Source: Anabaena sp. 4-3 (GTDB taxonomy: Bacteria; Cyanobacteriota; Cyanobacteriia; Cyanobacteriales; Nostocaceae). From it: a DNA stretch of 64,000 bases. This document shows positions 62,119 to 64,000 of the stretch, piece after piece. The stretch's first letter is position 1. The number at the start of each line of letters is the position of its first letter. Position numbers and translations under genes: made by a program. Where the stretch lies: assembly GCF_001597745.1 (NCBI RefSeq), contig NZ_LUHJ01000076.1, forward strand, positions 167,556-231,555, in the 5' to 3' direction. The notes beneath the pieces were generated by a model. That model saw nothing but the letters and a program-made list of their open reading frames with translations, was not told the DNA's origin and made no database searches.

Positions 62119-64000
62119 TTGATCCAATCTGAGACCTTAGAACTACTTGAATGGCATCGCCTTTGCCAGCATCTTTCTACGTTTGCGGCTACTAAATTAG
62201 GGGCGATCGCATCACGCTGTCTACAAATACCTACATCCCCAGCCGTCAGTGAGCAGTTGTTAGCACAAACTAAAGAAGTCTATCAACTGGAAAGTCGTCT
62301 CACTCCCGGTTTATCTTTTGAAGGAGTTCAAGATATTGGTGACTCCCTAGAACGGGCAGAACTCCAAGGTATTTTGGCAGGGGATGAATTATTGGCGATC
62401 GCTACTACTTTGGCTGGTGCGAGAAATTTACGCCGTATTATTGATAACCAAGAAGATTTACCAGTCCTGAATGAATTAGTCGCCGATTTACGCACTTATC
62501 CAGAATTGGAGCAGGAAATTCACCGTTGTATTGATGAACGGGGACAAGTAACTGACCGTGCTAGCCAGAAAATGGGCGAAATTCGCACGGAATTGCGGAG
62601 ATTACGCAGTCAAATCACTCAAAAACTGCAAAATATCTTACAAGCAAAATCAGGAGCAGTCCAAGAACAAATTATTACCCAACGGGGCGATCGCTTTGTT
62701 ATCCCCGTAAAAGCACCACAAAAAGATGCTATCCCTGGTATTGTACATGACACTTCTACCAGTGGTGCGACTCTCTACATAGAGCCGAATTCAATTGTCC
62801 CAATGGGCAATCAATTACGGCAAACTATTAGAAGAGAACAAGCAGAATCAGAAGCTATTAGACGCGCCTTAACTGAGCAAATAGCAGCAGTTAAGCCAGA
62901 TTTAGAAAGATTATTAGCTATAGTCACAACCTTAGATTTAGCAACGGCGAGAGCTAGATATAGTTTATGGCTGCAAGCTAACCCGCCCAGATTTATCAAC
63001 CGGGAAGAACAGGAAATCATTACTTTACGCCAGTTGCGACATCCTTTGTTGGTATGGCAACAGCAGCACGAACAAGGTCATCCTGTGATTCCCGTGGATT
63101 TGTTAATCAGTCCCCATATTAAAGTAGTCACGATTACCGGGCCGAACACTGGCGGAAAAACTGTCACCTTAAAAACCTTGGCATTAGCCGCATTAATGGC
63201 CAAGGTGGGTTTATTTGTCCCCGCCCGTGAACCAGTAGAATTACCTTGGTTTGACCAAGTATTGGCAGATATCGGTGATGAACAATCATTACAGCAGAGT
63301 TTATCTACCTTTTCCGGTCATATTCGCCGCATTAGCCGGATTTTGAAGGCTTTGGGAACAGGGGACGGGGAAGATAAGGGAGATGTGGGAGATGGGGGAG
63401 ATGAGGGAGAATTGTTACCCAGTCCCCAGTCCCCAATCCCCAGTCCCCAGTCCCTCGTCCTCCTCGATGAAGTTGGTGCGGGTACAGATCCAGCTGAAGG
63501 GAGTGCATTAGCGATCGCACTTCTACAATATCTGGCGGATCATGCCCAGTTGACAATGGCGACAACTCACTTTGGCGAGTTGAAAGCCCTGAAGTATGAA
63601 GATGTGCGCTTTGAAAACGCCTCGGTAGAGTTCAATGAGCAGACTTTATCCCCCACATACCGCTTACTGTGGGGGATTCCTGGGCGTTCTAATGCGTTGG
63701 CGATCGCTTTACGTTTGGGTTTAAAACCAGAAGTGGTAGAACAAGCAAAAACCCAAGTGGGAGAAGCCCAAGACGAGGTTAATCTGGTAATTGCTGGTTT
63801 AGAAGCCCAACGTCGTCGTCAGGAAACCAAAGCCGCAGAAGCCCAAAAATTATTACAACAGGCAGAACGGTTGTATAAAGAGGTATCAGCGAAAGCGGCA
63901 GCGTTAGAAGAACGAGAACAGGCTTTAAAAGCTTCCCAGGAAGTCGCAGTACAGCAAGCGATCGCCTCAGCTAAAGGCGAAATTGCTAAAGTAATTCGTC
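62119..64000 (+). CDS. mutS2: Endonuclease MutS2 (partial, runs off the window)
   Basis: Open to the end of the window (627 codons, no stop), so the C-terminal Smr nuclease domain is not seen. Starts at a TTG (62119; IQSETLELLEWHRLCQHLS), the family N-terminus, with no ATG available nearby. The MutS-like core, clamp helices, Walker A GPNTGGKT (341-348), a STFSGHIRRISRIL stretch, Walker B LVLLDE (D450) and TTHFGELKALKY are in order, followed by a coiled coil. MutS2 binds branched DNA and suppresses recombination. A repeat-derived 32-residue insertion lies between the Walker motifs (413-444). Confidence 0.93.
   Translation, partial: MIQSETLELLEWHRLCQHLSTFAATKLGAIASRCLQIPTSPAVSEQLLAQTKEVYQLESRLTPGLSFEGVQDIGDSLERAELQGILAGDELLAIATTLAGARNLRRIIDNQEDLPVLNELVADLRTYPELEQEIHRCIDERGQVTDRASQKMGEIRTELRRLRSQITQKLQNILQAKSGAVQEQIITQRGDRFVIPVKAPQKDAIPGIVHDTSTSGATLYIEPNSIVPMGNQLRQTIRREQAESEAIRRALTEQIAAVKPDLERLLAIVTTLDLATARARYSLWLQANPPRFINREEQEIITLRQLRHPLLVWQQQHEQGHPVIPVDLLISPHIKVVTITGPNTGGKTVTLKTLALAALMAKVGLFVPAREPVELPWFDQVLADIGDEQSLQQSLSTFSGHIRRISRILKALGTGDGEDKGDVGDGGDEGELLPSPQSPIPSPQSLVLLDEVGAGTDPAEGSALAIALLQYLADHAQLTMATTHFGELKALKYEDVRFENASVEFNEQTLSPTYRLLWGIPGRSNALAIALRLGLKPEVVEQAKTQVGEAQDEVNLVIAGLEAQRRRQETKAAEAQKLLQQAERLYKEVSAKAAALEEREQALKASQEVAVQQAIASAKGEIAKVIR
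63355..63450. repeat. Repeat DNA inserted in frame inside mutS2
   Basis: Units of GGGAGATG type, then CCCCAGTC/CCCCAATC octamers, the same words as intergenic STRRs elsewhere in the window. They translate as GTGDGEDKGDVGDGG, then DEGELLPSPQSPIPSPQ, keeping the frame open. Confidence 0.85.

Overview
The window looks like chromosomal DNA of a filamentous, heterocyst-type cyanobacterium (Nostoc/Anabaena lineage). The evidence is frequent HIP1 octamers (GCGATCGC), 7-8 bp tandem repeats (STRR type) in many intergenic gaps, and cyanobacterial genes: Ycf66, tocopherol cyclase, aldehyde-deformylating oxygenase with acyl-ACP reductase, GuaB3 and the Yfr1 small RNA between trxA and guaB3. This placement rests on sequence recognition only; no database was searched.

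Layout. 1-9.6 kb: TPR protein, PLP decarboxylase, a tiny Pro-rich protein, YchF, DUF202 protein, DUF937/EF-hand protein, histidine kinase, membrane GTPase. 9.6-10.5 kb: a PIN toxin-antitoxin pair lodged between two copies of the GTPase gene's 3' end. 10.7-18.2 kb: Ser/Thr kinase, IleS, a small DUF4926 protein, a cluster of antitoxin remnants plus an intact VapBC-like pair framed by a perfect 56-bp direct repeat, Ycf66. 18.5-26.9 kb: gnd with a structured leader and a strong terminator, a zinc-ribbon Ser/Thr kinase, an unrecognised 343-aa protein, a two-partner-secretion exoprotein preceded by a small Cys-tailed protein, a lone sugar ABC permease. 27.2-32.2 kb: alkane pathway (ado-aar) with accA, an SDR and folE.

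32.8-38.6 kb is the accessory region. It holds an AT-rich, HIP1-free two-gene unit encoding a RelE/ParE-like domain fused to a superfamily 1 helicase, overlapped by a tail-anchored coiled-coil protein. A dehydrogenase separates it from a cytosine-5 methyltransferase with an unrecognised small partner. I consider the helicase unit the best candidate for an undescribed, probably defence-related, system.

38.6-64 kb is mostly core: DnaJ-TPR protein, tocopherol cyclase, tRNA-Arg(CCT), DUF218 and DUF2288 proteins, AI-2E-type permease, the lipid cluster plsX-fabH-fabD-plsC, pepA, an IS200/IS605-derived miniature element, EcsC-like protein, an acyltransferase/hydrolase pair, metG, a NYN-domain protein and lptC (1-nt overlap), dacB, a LOG-like protein, trxA-yfr1-guaB3, and mutS2 running off the end.

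Two essential-type genes (ileS and mutS2) carry in-frame insertions made of dispersed repeat DNA, and many intergenic gaps are filled by the same repeat families.
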